NCBI GenBank assembly: GCA_027579435.1
Contig: JANBPK010001287.1
Span: 1 to 33,608 of the forward strand
Direction: 5' to 3'
DNA: 33,608 nt
Source: Candolleomyces eurysporus
Taxonomy: Eukaryota > Basidiomycota > Agaricomycetes > Agaricales > Psathyrellaceae
Shown here: positions 1 to 12,636 of the stretch, piece after piece
Position numbering within the stretch: the first letter of the stretch is position 1
How the letters are laid out: every line of letters starts with the position of its first letter
Program-made: the position numbers and the translations under genes
The notes under the pieces: model-generated
What the model was told of the DNA's origin: nothing
The model's database searches: none
What the model saw: the letters and a program-made list of their open reading frames with translations, nothing else

Positions 1-159
1 CATCCTTCACTCAGCGGGCGTTTGCATCGGATATTCGAGCTCCCAAGATCTTTGAATTGAGAATGATCATAACAGCTGTTTTGAGCTTGAGGACAGCTGT
101 TATGACCGATCGACAGGTAGGATTCATCGCCTTCCGGAGGTCAAGGTCTTAATGAACAG

Positions 160-166
160 TATAAAA
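160..166 (+). promoter_or_regulatory. TATA box of the DUF2235 gene
   Basis: The heptamer TATAAAA lies 58 bp before the ATG at 224, a normal distance for a fungal core promoter with a short 5' leader. No other element is claimed. Confidence 0.6.
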
Positions 167-223
167 CCGTGTCGGTTGCTTCTCCCCAGGTCATCATCCT
201 ATCGATAACCCAAAGTAATAGCT

Positions 224-2204
224 ATGACTAGCAACATCCACCATGTTTCGGAGCCAAGCGCATGCTCCACAGCGGAGACTATCGTCGAAAGGCGAGAACT
301 CGCGATGGATGACGACTCTTTCAAGAAACCCCGATCACTCCCCCCTGTTATACCACCTACCCATCAGAATCGGACTCTAGTTCTTTGTTTTGATGGGACT
401 GGAGACCAATTCGACGACGATAATTCGAATGTCGTTCAGTTCGTTTCGTTGCTGAAGAATGATGACCGCTTCAAGCAGCTGGTCTACTACCAAGTATGTT
501 CTCTGATCTGTCTTATCCTGGAATCGGGAACTTATTCAGATGATAGACCGGGATTGGGACCTATACTGCGAAGGATCGAACCGTTAACCCACTCATGTCG
601 CAAATTCATAAGGTCGGCGGATTCAATATCTCGGAATTCCCGAATTGATCTCATCCTGATAGCTCCTCGACTCGATGTTTGCGCACACTATCGACGCTCA
701 TATCATGGGTCAGTTGGTCGCCTATTTCTAAAATCGCACTTCTAACCGAACCTTCCTGGCAGGCGGCTACAAGTTCTTGATGCAGAACTGTGAGTTCAAC
801 GTTATGCCTCCGGAAATCAATGCTAACTTCCACGTTTCAAAGATCAACCTGGGGATAAAATCTGTATATTCGGTTCGTCCACGNCCTTTTTTCAACATCC
901 AGATACATTGGAGCTAATTCATACCCAGGATTCTCCCGCGGTGCATATACCGCTCGATGGTGAGAGCCTCCGTCTGAGAGTTAATGTTTTTCTGACATTG
1001 AACCATGATCAGTCTCGCAGGCATGCTTCACAAAGTTGGTCTATTGCCTCCAAGCAACTCTGAGCAGGTTCCCTTCGCCTACACGATATATAAACGTATC
1101 GACAGCTCTGGTTGGGATCAAGCCAACGAATTCAAGCGGGCCTTCTCAATCAACGTTGACATAGAGTTTTTAGGCGTTTGGTATGTTATACCTGGACATC
1201 AGGCTTTCGAACTGCAATTACTGACGCTCTTGACGCTCCTTACTTTGTCAGGGATACTGTCGGCTCCATTGGATTCACAGTCGGGGAACTTCCTTTCCTA
1301 ACTTCCACCAGATTCATCAAGACTTACCGACATGCCATGTCCCTCGATGAGCGTCGTGCCAAATTCCAAGCCAATCAATGGAATAGGCCTACTTTGGTGG
1401 AAGAGTCGCTCGGGCTTGGCAGTAGCAGCAGTCCTTCCACAGATATTATGGAAGTTTGGTTCGCTGGGTGTCACAGTGGTACGTTCGCAAGTGAAAAAAA
1501 AAATATTCACAAGCTCACTTCCTTTAGATGTCGGTGGGGGTTCTGTTCGAAATCGAACACGCCATTCTCTAGCCAGAATTCCCCTTCGCTGGATGGTGCG
1601 CGAGATATTCAAAGCCAACGCCGGTATCCTCTTCTTCACAGACCGATTGTACGAGATCGGCTTGGACCCGTCGACTGTTTACCCAGAGGTTGTCGTTCGA
1701 CCAGATTCTCTCCGTGCTGAAGAACACAACGAGGACCACAAGATACGCGGACCATCTCGTGAAGAGCTGCCCTTCCGACATTCTATTTTCAGGTCTAAAC
1801 TCCCCATCACCACGGTCTCCAGACCCCCCGAGACAGGCCCTGTCAACATGTTGCTCTCGGAAGAGCATGAAGAGTTGATGGACGCGCTTTCCCCCATATA
1901 CGACCAGTTGGTGCTCAAGAGATGGTGGTGGATCCTCGAAGTCCTTCCTGTGCCATGCAGACGCGTATGCGATGGCAACAGTAAGACACGCCGTCGGTAA
2001 GTGTCCATCTGTTTCTCAACTCCAGCCCATCAAACTGAAGTGTGTCTTATCAGGTTTAACTTTGGCCACGCACGTGTTGCCCCATCCAGGATAGAAACAC
2101 CTATCATTCACAGAAGTGTGAAGATAAGGATGGAAGCCACGTCCAACCTTAAGAAATACAAACCTAGAGTAGAGTTCCACGTGGAACCACACTACGTTGA
2201 CTGA
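224..2204 (+). CDS. DUF2235 alpha/beta-hydrolase (Tle1-like catalytic domain), ten exons, intact
   Basis: Exons: 224-493, 547-612, 663-708, 763-789, 843-872, 929-959, 1013-1180, 1252-1478, 1528-1996 and 2054-2204. They sum to 1485 bp (494 residues) with all GT..AG phases matching. The N-terminal block LCFDGTGDQF (about residue 53) and the nucleophile elbow GFSRGAYTAR (GxSxG) are the two hallmarks of DUF2235, the family that includes bacterial Tle1-type lipase domains. Later conserved pieces are AFSINVDIEFLGVW, DVGGGS and the C-terminal KRWWW segment. Family knowledge suggests an esterase or phospholipase-like fold; the substrate in fungi is unknown. I see no signal peptide, so the protein is probably cytosolic. 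Simple ORF calling breaks this gene into fragments, but after intron removal no frameshift remains. One N (893) falls in intron 5. Confidence 0.88.
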
Positions 2205-2355
2205 GTGTTTGAGGTACAGGACGAGGAAGTTGTGCACGTCGCCCTTATCCTCTGCTATCTGTCTATGTTTTCTGCGTTAGCTGATCCATCGCCTTCCATG
2301 ACTGAATTGTATGTAATAGCTGCTGAACAATACTCACATGTAAACTCTTGTGCCA

Positions 2356-2692
2356 TTAGCGTGGTATGATATGATATGATAACTTATAGTTTTCTGACCT
2401 ACCGCCGCTACGAAAGCCCCTGCGCCTACCCTCATAAGCGGAGCCGTTGGTCGGAGTTGAGATAACTGGGGCTTCATCGTTCACTGCGTGGGAGCGCTCG
2501 TCGGAAACCCCTCATCAACGTACTTCCAACAAGTCCACAAGCACGCAAATCGGTCGGGTACTTGACATATCCCAATTGCGGAAGAATTTCATTCGAGAAT
2601 CCGGTGAAATTCGTTGACGCTGCCTGCCTAAGTTTGAACCGGTACTCGATCGAAGGCCCTCTCAAAATTTGATAAACTTCGACATTTCTGAG
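2356..2692 (-). CDS. Possible two terminal exons of an unrecognised gene
   Basis: On the minus strand a segment 2692-2524 (after a CTGCAG acceptor) and a segment 2483-2356 join across a 40-bp GTACGT..CAG intron. Together they give exactly 99 codons ending in TAA. The product piece contains FSNEILPQLGYVKYPTD and a basic Gly/Arg stretch, YEGRRRGFRSGGR, near the C-terminus. I do not recognise a family. The upstream exons, expected to the right of 2692, could not be assembled, so this may be a gene fragment or chance. Confidence 0.28.
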
Positions 2693-4290
2693 CTGCAGTC
2701 CATTAGACGCTGACTACGATTGTGTCAAATATCTGCACGGAATCTTTGACGCTTCAAATCATGGACGGAGGAGAGTCAACCATGATGTCTCACACCTTGA
2801 TCAAACCACCGATTGTAGGCACGCGTCAATTGAGAGATCAACTCTCTTCAGGAGCCAGGACAAATTGATGCCTAGATCGTAGATGACGAGTGTCTCTATT
2901 GTCAACCACGGCGGGCACACATAGCATTCCGTGGCGCGAGGGGCGGTTAACAGACGATAGAAGCGGCAAGTAAACTGAAAGGACTAAACGCACGTATATC
3001 CGTTCGCATATGATAGAATTTTAATTTAGGATAGACAAAGGGGATAGTCACTGACTTTGGAACAGCGGACGATCGGACGCAATAGATGGAGACGTACGGA
3101 CCTAATCGCGTTGGTTGGGTTGGTAGACGACGACGAAAAGCTCCGGAGAGGCAATAGGTAACGGTTCATGCAATGATAGAAAATTTAAAGAGAACATACT
3201 GGTGACATCAATCCTGCTTCCTCCTTTCAGCGCGCTGTGGTGGCGGAGGTAGATACGCGGGCGACAATCGAGGTGGATTGGAGCTAAAAAACGAGAAAAT
3301 GCACGAGGTCAGTGATCAGCGTCAGCGAGCCAGAGATGATAGCACACAAGAGAAGAAAGGCAGAAAAGAAGACAACCAGAAGTAGACTGAGGAGCAAAGG
3401 TTTATGACCGCAAAAATATCAGATCCCAGGATAGCGATTGTAACCGTGAGATGACGACTCGACTCAAGGACGAACGTTGAGGCGGATAGAGTCGAGGTTT
3501 GCAGGAAGTCTTCTTCTAGCCCCAGGATTCTCGACTCAATTGTCACAGATTCGGTCGAGATTGAGATTGCGAATGGCTCACCGACGGAAGAACACCGAAC
3601 TCTTCTTAGGTAGTCCTCGTTCGCTTCCTGGTCCATCTTCAAACACTTCCAATCGTAGTGAACTTCATCGCGTCACCCTCGCCTCAACCTATCCCTCCCG
3701 ATCTCTACCCGCCTCACTCTAGCTGTCGCCATACAAGGTCGAGCTGGTGTTCGAACATACTCGCTCTAGTCCATGGCTTACAGGATGATTTGATTCGCGG
3801 TGGAGGTGAGGGTTGCTGCTGCTCTTGCGCCGTGGTCTTTGTCGTAGTCGGAGGAGAATGATTTGGAAGAAAGGGAAGCGAAACAAGTGAAGACGACGGT
3901 AGTGCAAAGGATGGAACGAAGCTGGAGAGGCAATCTGGTCGTCTAAGGAATCAGACGATGCGGGGAGGAAGGTAAGGCTCACTGATGGAGGTTATAGTGT
4001 CGTCATGAATGTAGCCGTCGAGACTGCGTTCAGCCTTGAAGTCTAAGTAGTCCGCAAGTGTGACGGAGAAACTGAATATGGTGAAGATATCGAGTCCATC
4101 CCTCTCGCACCAGCACTCCCTCGCTCGCCTCAATTCGACCGCCGCCGATGAACCACCATCCCGGCACTCACCTCTCAGCGCTTCAGCCAGTCGCAGGAGA
4201 GCTCCTGTCACTGCTCCCTCTAGTCGAGGAGGTCTTGCTCACCGAAAACCGTTGTGGACCCTTTCACTATTGCTTTACAACAACTAGGGC
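2693..4290. other. Stretch without a recognisable gene
   Basis: Open frames here (for example 3642-3322 and 4211-3951 on the minus strand) are short and show no known motif, signal peptide or convincing exon chain. Nothing further can be supported. Confidence 0.5.
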
Positions 4291-6310
4291 CCGAGAGATT
4301 GGTCGAGTCTCCGAGGGTGTTGGCGTCAAGCCTTTCCCATGATGGTTTTTGAGCTCTGATAGGAAGAAAACCTTTTTGGCGTTGGACCGGCCTGTTACAC
4401 CGTCTCAGCAACACTAGCGAATGACGGGGGGGATGGAACATACGAGATAACGCCCTCGGTATGTTGGATCGTTAGCAAACCCATAGCGTCATAGTCCTGA
4501 GAAGCATATACAGCCCATACAAGGAGAAAGGGGAAACGCACCCCAAGGAACATAAGGTCATCCATCGCCTCCTCCCAGACGCAGCCATATGTCGCCACAC
4601 CCTCCTCCCGTCGAATTCGTCGGTGGTAGTGATCCTGTTGAAGAGCATGTACCGTCGGAAGAGTGGCTCCTTGACCTTGTCCAACCAAAGCAACAACGGG
4701 CGGACGAGGTCGAGCGGGCACATAGAATGTCCCATCCAGAAGCTCTTGCCGAACAACGGGCCGGACATAGACCTTACCACATCATCTGACCAAGCTCTGA
4801 GCCATGGGCGCCTTCAACGCTTGACGCACGTACGGCAGATGGCAATGCGCTCATCACGGGGATGGTGCTCTGATGGATGTTACAACTGCCCTTTCTACTC
4901 CGGGTACAGGTACATAATAGTTTCGTTATCGTTTCCGTTTCTACTCTCAAATACCACTCAAATACGCAGCCATGTCACCCTCATTCGGGTGAAAGCACAT
5001 GTTCCTTGAGCAAAGAGCGAATTTGGTCAGTCAAGGCTATGGCGTAGATTTTTGTACTTGCCTGTCCTTCATACCTCAGAGTGTATGAGATGGTTCTTAA
5101 AATGTCGTGTCTCCGTTTCCGGTCAGAATATGTTGGGGCTTGTTTGGCAAAAGCTTCAGGTTCGGTGTCCGTGCGCCGTTGTTCTGCAGGGATTTTCCAT
5201 ACCACCACGCCCGCTTATCGAAGACAGCTCGGTGAAGCACGATACCTGAATAATCGAGCAAGGCCTGTGGCCATGGTTCCCTTCCTCAGTGGCTCACCTC
5301 TCTGGCTGCATTCGGTCCATCTTTGCCCATCGCCACGCTGGCGGACTGCTTCGGGCCTCGCCCCATAACGATAGACTGAGGCGTTGACCTCATCTGCACG
5401 TCGTTATCAATCCTGTCTGGGCAGCCTGCACAAGGTTTGCGAAATGGGCGGTCAAGATGGCCATCTTTCTAGGATGGAATGCACAGTCCACCCCGCTGAA
5501 GTAATTGTCCGCCTCTGAAGGCTTCCCATCGATGGTTCCGTGCTCCAGACCAAGAGCTTTATGCTACTGTCTGACTATTCTCTGGTATCGGATCGCGCTC
5601 ATCCGCGATGTCGTGATTTTCACCTAGCCCTCGGATCTAGTCCACGGAAAATCTGCTTAGAAGGCGTACTAGGGCCGCCTCTCTGTGGAGGATTGCCCAA
5701 AGCATCCGCTTTTGTTCAAATCAGAAATACGTACACACGCCTCGAAAATCAGTGCACGGAATACTGGTATCATACTCACCCAAATGCCGATGGTATGATT
5801 GGACGGTCGGCACTGTCCGTATTGAATACGATCCATTGCATTGACAGATCATCCCTTAGGTTACGAGACTTGGTCGTAACTGCACTTGATGATATGCATC
5901 AACTACTTTGCTTTACCGCTCATCCGACTTAGCCTGTCAAAGCTGTTGACCAACCTTGAAAGGTCAGGACTAGGAAAGTGGGAAGACGGAGACGTGCTAT
6001 CCGACTCAGCTACATCAAGACGGAATGTCGAGAGTCCTTACGAAGCAGATTTACGGGCGCTACTCCGAGTATCATCAACTTGAATGGCACCAGTGGCTGC
6101 GGTTTGTGTCGGGGAGTGGCAGAGTGTACCGCTTAGTCGTTATACTCACGATTCGGCTGCCGGGTAACAAGGTCATAGTCTCAATGCAACACATTTATGG
6201 GTTTCGAGACAATCCGCAGCTCAAGCGAACCGGGAATTCGGAGTGTACGGGCAGGGATGGCGGGAATCCATGCGAGTCTACCCCATATGCGGGTCAATAG
6301 AAACGTCGAG
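4291..6310. other. Stretch without a recognisable gene
   Basis: The longest minus-strand frames (4780-4472, 5208-4981) and the plus-strand frame 5540-5932 carry no motif I can assign. They could be exon remnants of decayed genes. A possible donor GTATGA follows the piece rich in Lys/Arg around 5120, but no full exon chain emerges. Confidence 0.45.
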
Positions 6311-6315
6311 CGACG

Positions 6316-6323
6316 TATAAATA
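6316..6323 (+). promoter_or_regulatory. TATA box of UPO-1
   Basis: TATAAATA lies 101 bp before the ATG at 6425 and is the only such element in the immediate upstream region. Confidence 0.6.
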
Positions 6324-6424
6324 GCTCGGTCTTTTGCTCATGGATTGTATAGAACTCACTCCTATACCAGAGTCGACGTTTACAGCTTCTCTCTCGAGTT
6401 CTTGTCAACCTCCAAAGCTCCCCG

Positions 6425-7848
6425 ATGGTTTCCAAACCTTTCGCGCTTCTCACAGCTCTACTTCTCACCCTCGGGGCGCTCTCCACTTCGTTCGCGTTCC
6501 CTAACTTCCAGGTCCCCAATGGCGACTTGTTGAGGCGCCAGGAAGTCGATGCTTCAACTGCTTCCCAGTCAGGAGGAGGGCGTCCTGGGCAAGGAGTCGA
6601 CCCACCTCCCCCACCTGGTCCCCCCAGGTTTACGGGATTGAAGTTGGTCAACGATCGTGATCACCCCTGGAGACCGTTGAGAAATGGTGATATTCGCGGA
6701 CCGTGCCCTGGAATGAATACCCTTGCGTCTCATGGTGTAAGTCCAATCCACCATAGTTGTCTACTTTAACGGGACTAAAAAGCCTTGCTCAGTATATCTC
6801 TCGCGACGGCGTCGCCAGTCCTTCCGATATCGTCAAAGCCGTCCAAGAAGGTACGTCTCTCAATGACATGACCCAAAGGCGGTACGGTTTTCTGATACTG
6901 TTGGTGCATACTAGGGTTCAACATGGAGAACAAATTCGCTATCGTCGTGACCTACATCGCTCATCTCTTGGACGGAAACCTGGTCACCGACTTGCTTAGT
7001 ATCGGCGGAAAAACCCCCAAGACTGGGCCTGCTCCTGCACCTCCTGCCCACGCNGGTGGATTCAACGTGCACGGAACTTTCGAAGGTNCGTGATNTANTG
7101 TGTTCGGGAGTCGATNCAATCACTNATCCTTTATTTCTTATTCCAGGTGACGCTGGTATGACTCGTGCCGACGCATTCTTCGGAGATAACCACAGCTTCA
7201 ACCAAACTTTGTTCGATAAGGTTCGTTCGTTCATTCTNCCANTNTCAGCCAAGAAGTCACAACGTGCTGAAAATTGTNATTGAACTTCAGTTTGTCGACT
7301 TCAGCAACCGTTATGGCGGAGGCTTCTACAACCTAACTGTCGCAGGCGAGCTCCGCTACTCGCGTATTCAAGACTCCATTGCTACCAATCCCGAGTTCTC
7401 ATTCAAGGACGTTCGCTATATCACTGCGTANGGCGAGACCGTCTTCCCCATCACCTTCTTCGTCGACGGGCGAGTAACAACCGATCGTAAACTCTCCATG
7501 GATGCGGCGGCATCNTTCTTCAGGGATATGAGGTTCCCACCTGACTTCCACCGACCTGGTCAACCTACAACNAACGAAGGCATCNACGTAGTCATCGCGG
7601 CCCACCCTTGGCTCCCTGGTGGCAATGCGGATGGAAAGGTCAACAACTACGTCGTTGATCCCAATTCGGCGGATTTCACTCAACCGTGCCGTGTGTATTC
7701 GCATGTGGTGAATAGCGTGGTGCAGTTGTACCCGAACCCGACTGGCATCTTGAGGAGGAACTTGATTAAGAACCTCCACTATNTCCACACGGGAGTTGAT
7801 GTTGTCTTCGGCGGATGCGCGGAATTGTTCCCTTACGGCCAGTCGTAG
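6425..7848 (+). CDS. UPO-1: secreted unspecific peroxygenase-like heme-thiolate peroxidase
   Basis: Five exons (6425-6736, 6793-6850, 6915-7085, 7147-7220, 7291-7848) give 1173 bp, 390 residues. The chloroperoxidase/UPO family uses H2O2 to insert oxygen into aromatic or aliphatic substrates outside the cell. Seen here: a hydrophobic signal peptide; a short pro-region ending LLRR before QEV (likely Kex2-type cleavage); a Pro-rich linker; PCPGMNTLASHG with the heme-ligand Cys; the metal-binding EGD motif followed by AGMTR; and RYITA-x-GE carrying the Arg/Glu acid-base pair. The length matches 'long' UPOs. Several N bases fall in introns and exons. At 7431 an N makes codon TAN unresolved: Tyr in the paralogues, but a stop cannot be excluded. 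It lies convergent with UPO-2. Confidence 0.92.
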
Positions 7849-8479
7849 AATCGCTTAGATATGCTNACATCTGAGGATATTTATCTGACTTTGGGGTTTG
7901 CTTGCTTTGTTATTATACAATCGTTTTAATGCTTTTTTATGCTGTGCAGGATTTTAGTATGACTTGGTCTGGACTCGGTTAGACAGGCGCTTTCAAGAAT
8001 TTGCCTTTCTGTGGCAAGATGATCGACCTGTGCATGTTATCATTGTTCGCTCCACCATTACATATGCATGTCAAATTTAGGAACAAGGTTCATCGCTGAC
8101 AGCTCAAGGTAAGGTTAGGTATTCGCCAAGTGAGCATCTTCCCAGTGACGGATAGACAGTATGTCCCCATGGTCGGTTGATGACATCGTCTGTTGTCCAT
8201 GACTCTCCTTCGCACCATCGAGGCNATTGTTCCGCAGCTGGAATGAACACCAAGGGGATCAGGTCTTGATTTTGTAGCATGCAGGACACAGTCAAAGAAC
8301 TGATCGAAGCCATCTCATTCATAATAAATCGCTATAAGAGAAGATGCAAATCGGATCAANGCCTAGATTAAGTGCGAAATTACACGATTTGCAACAGATA
8401 CTTGACGGGAACCACGATAAAGCAATGGAACAAGAGTTTAAGGTACACGTAGTGCTAATNACTTGAAAGAAACTGAAAT
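7849..8479. other. Intergenic between convergent UPO genes, containing the duplication start
   Basis: This holds the 3' flanks of UPO-1 and UPO-2. Position 8032 is where similarity to unit B (21785 onward) begins. A minus-strand frame 8322-8104, also present in unit B, is listed separately. Confidence 0.6.
8104..8322 (-). other. Short frame downstream of UPO-2, retained in both units
   Basis: A 72-codon frame from an ATG contains DLIPLVFIPAAEQ and GESWTTDDVINRPWGH, compositionally protein-like. The same frame is kept at 22102-21857 with few changes. It may be the final exon of an unrecognised small gene, or UPO 3' UTR kept only because the duplication is recent. No family recognised; one N (8225) is inside. 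Confidence 0.25.
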
Positions 8480-9865
8480 CTACTTCTGACCGTATGGAAA
8501 CTGCTCTCCGCAATCGCTACCAAGTATCGCAGGTACACTGGTATAGAAATATCGTAGATTCTTGATCAGATTCCGCCTCAGCACGCCTGTTGGGTTAGGA
8601 TACAATGTCTTCACCGTATTCAAGATATCCTCGTATAACACACAACGTTTCGTGAAGTCGGCGGAGGTGGGATCGACCACAAAGTTGTTGACCCTTCCAT
8701 CGGCATTTCCCCCAGGAAGGAACGGGTGCATGGCGAAGATTTCCGCNATTCCCTGGTTACTCATTGGAGTAGGAGGCCTGAAGAAGTCAGGAGGGTACCT
8801 CATATCTTTGAAGAACGACAGAGCCGACGCCATGTCCAATTTCTTGTCTGTCCTTCGCCCATCGACGAAGAAGTTGATTGGAAAGGCCGACTCTCCGTAC
8901 GCCGTAAAGAAGCGAACGTTCTTGAACGTGAACTGGGGGTTGGTGGCGATGGAGTCTTGCAGACGTTGGAATCGCAGCTCTCCAGCAACTGTGAGATTGT
9001 AATACCCATCCCCGTATCGATTACTGAAGTCGACAAACTGACGGACACAAGCCAAGGATTACTTGATACGCATGGTTGAACTGACNTAGNATGCACATAC
9101 CTTATCAAACAAGGTTTGATTGAAGCTGTGATTGTCACCGAAGAACGCGTCCGCTCGAGTCATACCAGCATCTCCTGCAGCATGCCATCNATATCGTTTT
9201 CTTGAACGAAGTAACCTGTAGAATGACCTACCCTCGAAGGTGCCGTGGACGTTGAAACCGCCGGCATGAGCGGGAGGCGGAGGATCGGGTCCAGTCTTCC
9301 GTGTCTTGCCTCCGATGCTGAGTAGGTCGGTGACAAGATTCCCGTTCATCAAGTGGGCTAGGTAGGTCACGAAGATCGCGAGGTTGTTCTGCATGTTAAA
9401 TCCTACACAGAAATGAGTTGGGTGTGTGCACAGTCAATCCGTCATTGAAAGAAACTGACCTTCCTGGACAGAGGTGACGATCTGGGCTGGGGTAGCGACA
9501 CCATCCCGAGAGATATACTGATAAGTCAAAGATGGTTAAGTGATCTAGATGTTGAGATAGCGAACAATACTAACACCATGAGATGCAAGCGTGTTCATCC
9601 CTGGGCACGGTCCACGCTCATCTCCAGCTCGCAGTGGCCTCCATGGATGAGCACGGTCGTTGACCAGCTTGGTGCCCGTGAATTTCGGCGGACCAGGGGG
9701 CGGAGGAGGATTGACTGGGCCAGGTGCTCCGCCTGTGCGAGCACCAGCGTCGCCAACTTCTTGACGCTTCGGAAGGTCCACATTGTCAGGGAGCGCTAAC
9801 GAAGTGGAAAGTGTGCCGAAAGTGAAGAGGAGGGTAGTCAAAAGAACGAAGAATTGGGGAATCAT
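8480..9865 (-). CDS. UPO-2: secreted unspecific peroxygenase-like protein
   Basis: Exons (minus): 9865-9575, 9517-9460, 9402-9232, 9174-9101 and 9037-8480; 1152 bp, 383 residues, with the last four exons identical in length to those of UPO-1. An N-terminal signal peptide and LPKR/QEV pro-site precede a Pro-rich linker and the catalytic domain. PCPGMNTLASHG supplies the thiolate Cys, EGDAGMTR the metal site, and RFFTAYGE the Arg/Glu pair, so it looks catalytically complete. It is much closer to UPO-3 than to UPO-1: it was copied with unit A/B, while UPO-1 is an older inverted neighbour. Ambiguous bases occur at 8747 in the last exon and in introns. Confidence 0.92.
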
Positions 9866-9910
9866 ATTCGATGTTCACTCTCTGGCCTTTTTTGCTGGCT
9901 AACGGGCAGC

Positions 9911-9917
9911 TTTTATA
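9911..9917 (-). promoter_or_regulatory. TATA box of UPO-2
   Basis: TATAAAA on the minus strand, 46 bp upstream of the ATG at 9865. The same element at the same spacing precedes UPO-3, and the surrounding promoter is conserved between units. Confidence 0.65.
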
Positions 9918-12636
9918 GAGCTTCTGTACAGTATCCTTTCAAACCTGAGTATATGGGGTATCCCTGTTCGTCCATCTTTATGGAGCACATCTCGAAAATC
10001 TAGCAGTACTTCGCTACCAACGTGAGTTGAGCACCGGATCTATTCGATTCATCGGAAACAAGAACGAAGTGGTCACGCCAGGCTGAGGTCAGTTCCATCA
10101 ACCCCGGGCGATTTCTCAGTGTGTGTGCGTCTGTGTCTGTGTCCTGCATGTGTCCATAAACTTTGATACGCATCGATACATTCTTGCGCGCTTATAGTTC
10201 TGAGCTCACTCTTGCCTCTTTGCATGTCCTTGATATGTGTGGGATTGTTTAAGGCCTCTCTCTCATTCGCTACTTTTTGGGATTGAGCAAAGATACTTCC
10301 AAGACTTCAAACATAATACTGTATTACCATGAAGCCAGAGACATTCCCCCGTCTTGTAAAGACACACATGGAGGTGAAATCGGCCGTTCCTTATTGGGAC
10401 CTTGTGCCGTTACCACCTACCTACCTACCACATATACACCTGCGCTACAGCCCCCGGTGTCCAATCACCAGCCGATGATTTCGTAGCTCGGAGAAGCGGG
10501 CACCCCGTAAATTGATTCCCAGATAGTCGCTCTGTGGCCACTGAGCGCAGTACTTACATACTGCGAACGAGACCTCTTTAATCGATCTCTTGTCAGTCTG
10601 TAACGGATATGTTGCACATGTAAAGACTCTGAAGAATAGTGTTCCGGAATGGGACGAAATAGCAGCAGAGCTGTACATACCCCAAGAGAAGCTGAGTCTG
10701 GGAACGTGTTATTGCAAGCATACGGATCACTCTTGACCGCCTTTTCTCGCACAGCGAGCTTCTCTAAGTCCGCCTCGAGGTCAAGTATTCTAACCTGGAG
10801 CTAATCAAGGCGAGTATGAAGGCTTTGAGACTCGCTGGGCTGAGCAAAGCTTCTGTCACACACGCCAGTCATCAAATTTTTACCGGATAATTAAGAATTA
10901 ACACGGATAGGATTGTGCACACGGCTGAGAAAGAGGTAACGACGGGAGTGAAGGCAGCGAATCGCATGTCTAGCGGTTGGATAGGTACCAAAGGTGAGTT
11001 TGAGAGAGTTGATTAAAAAACAGAAGCCTTGGTTCGATGTAGATTGAGAGAGCTGAGTATGGGCTCTTATACCTCTTAGGGAGCTTGGTAAAGCCACTAA
11101 GTGCCTACACCCCTCACCACTCTGCGCCGAGAGCAAAGTTTCTCGATCAAGCAAACGTCTGACGCCCAATGACATTTGAGCACTTGCATCGTGATATTAC
11201 GCGGTCTCAATGAGTTAGCATCCATCATACCTGGCATGACAATACATATTCATCCGGAATGCGTTTAACCCACAGGACCTCGAACAAGGGGTCGAGTTTT
11301 CAAGGGAAGCCCATCAGCCTCAAACCATGGGCGTCAAATGTGCAGATATTGACACACCTAAATTCTATCTCTGGTTAAAATTTATCCTCACGCTGAACAT
11401 CTTCGAGGGTGCAGAGACCCACTGGAAGCCCGACGTTACGAGTCTCACGATCTCAAGCCATCTTTTTGAACTCACCTTTCTGGTATTCCCAGATGGCGGG
11501 CAATTCCTGCTTCTGGGTCGTCCACATACGTGCCATTCCTAGGATATCATACGAGGACAACACGGGCAATGGTCCTCATATGTGAGTCACTGGTCGCAGT
11601 TTATGGACTGCCGGGAGGCTCAGAGGATGTATGATATGGTTTGAGATGATCGCGGAAACCGTGCCCAGACGTGAGGCACTGATTACGCACCACGATACGT
11701 AAATGGGTCCCGCTCTGGGAGAGGTTGAATGGAGACTTACCGAGTCAGCAATCTTGAGTAGTGTTTCGAGAGGTCCCGTAAAAAGCGGCCATTCCTGACT
11801 GGGACCGCGCCTTGGCTACTCGCCGGCCTTGTCGGTGGCGGCCACCTCTCCGCCTCTTGCTTCATTCCTGAACGCTCCCCGCTCCTACTTTTTCAGCTCT
11901 CAGGAAAACATCTCAATATCTCAGATAGCACGGTTTGAACCACTACAGCACAGACACTATTACATCGTCCCCCAAAGTTGTAGCATGGTACCCGGATTCA
12001 CGCACTTACTACAATCTCAAGGCTAGACGTTACACGCATTTTACAGAGCGCCGAGTGTTGAGAACAGTTCTGGCATTTCTGGTATGTCTGACACTCAGTG
12101 TGCTCAAGAAGTCTCCCAGGGTTCGAAAACGCACTCCTTTTCTGGGCGTAACACAGGTAGCGATGTGGTGACAGCAGCAGATCATCTGGTCAATGCCGAA
12201 AGGACATCCGATTCCGTCAAGTAAGTACCAATCGTAGGAAACGGAGCAAATGGCCAGTGCGAAATGTATTGAAATGGTCGGAGCGTAGTATAAACGAGGG
12301 TGGAGACATGGAGAAATCGAGGGGATTGACAAGGGGAAAAGAGGCGTCGAGAGTCTGGACAGGTCTGACGAATAGTGGAGACGCCTAAGAAGGCGAAGTC
12401 AAGATAAATCGAGAAGAATAAGCGAAGGTCGAGTCGAAAGACAATAAAGATAGCGATAAACAACAGCGATACTAGAAAATGTCTCTTCCCCTGGGGTTAA
12501 GTGCTTCAGAATACGCGGCTCCATGAACTTTTGATAATCCGGTCCCTTGCCGAAATAATACTTGAGATTATGAGCCTTTCCAACAGAAAATGCATGAATT
12601 AAGCGATAAACGGGGATGATAACCAAAACGTGATCC
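9918..12636. other. Gene-poor stretch of unit A
   Basis: It contains the UPO-2 upstream region, a TG-rich tract (about 10118-10143), a CTACCTACCTACC run near 10420, and short blocks also found in unit B. A minus-strand piece near 10740-10800 reads as a charged helix-like DLEADLEKLAVREK. A piece near 11480-11545 reads NGTYVDDPEAGIARHLGIPE on the minus strand, with plausible splice sites and a similar reading in unit B. They look like relics of exons of unknown genes; no complete gene can be built. Confidence 0.45.

Noticed and set aside
494..546. Apparent frameshift after exon 1 of the DUF2235 gene, suggesting a pseudogene
   Set aside because: A GTATGT..TAG intron (494-546) restores the frame and yields the expected TGIGTYT reading; all later breaks are also explained by introns.
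5540..5932. Possible laccase fragment because of a WYHTH reading
   Set aside because: Only five residues fit the copper-binding WYHSH motif; the surrounding sequence shows no other multicopper oxidase block on either side.
10118..10143. TG-rich tract as a regulatory element
   Set aside because: Simple repeat that changes between the two units; nothing beyond composition supports a role.
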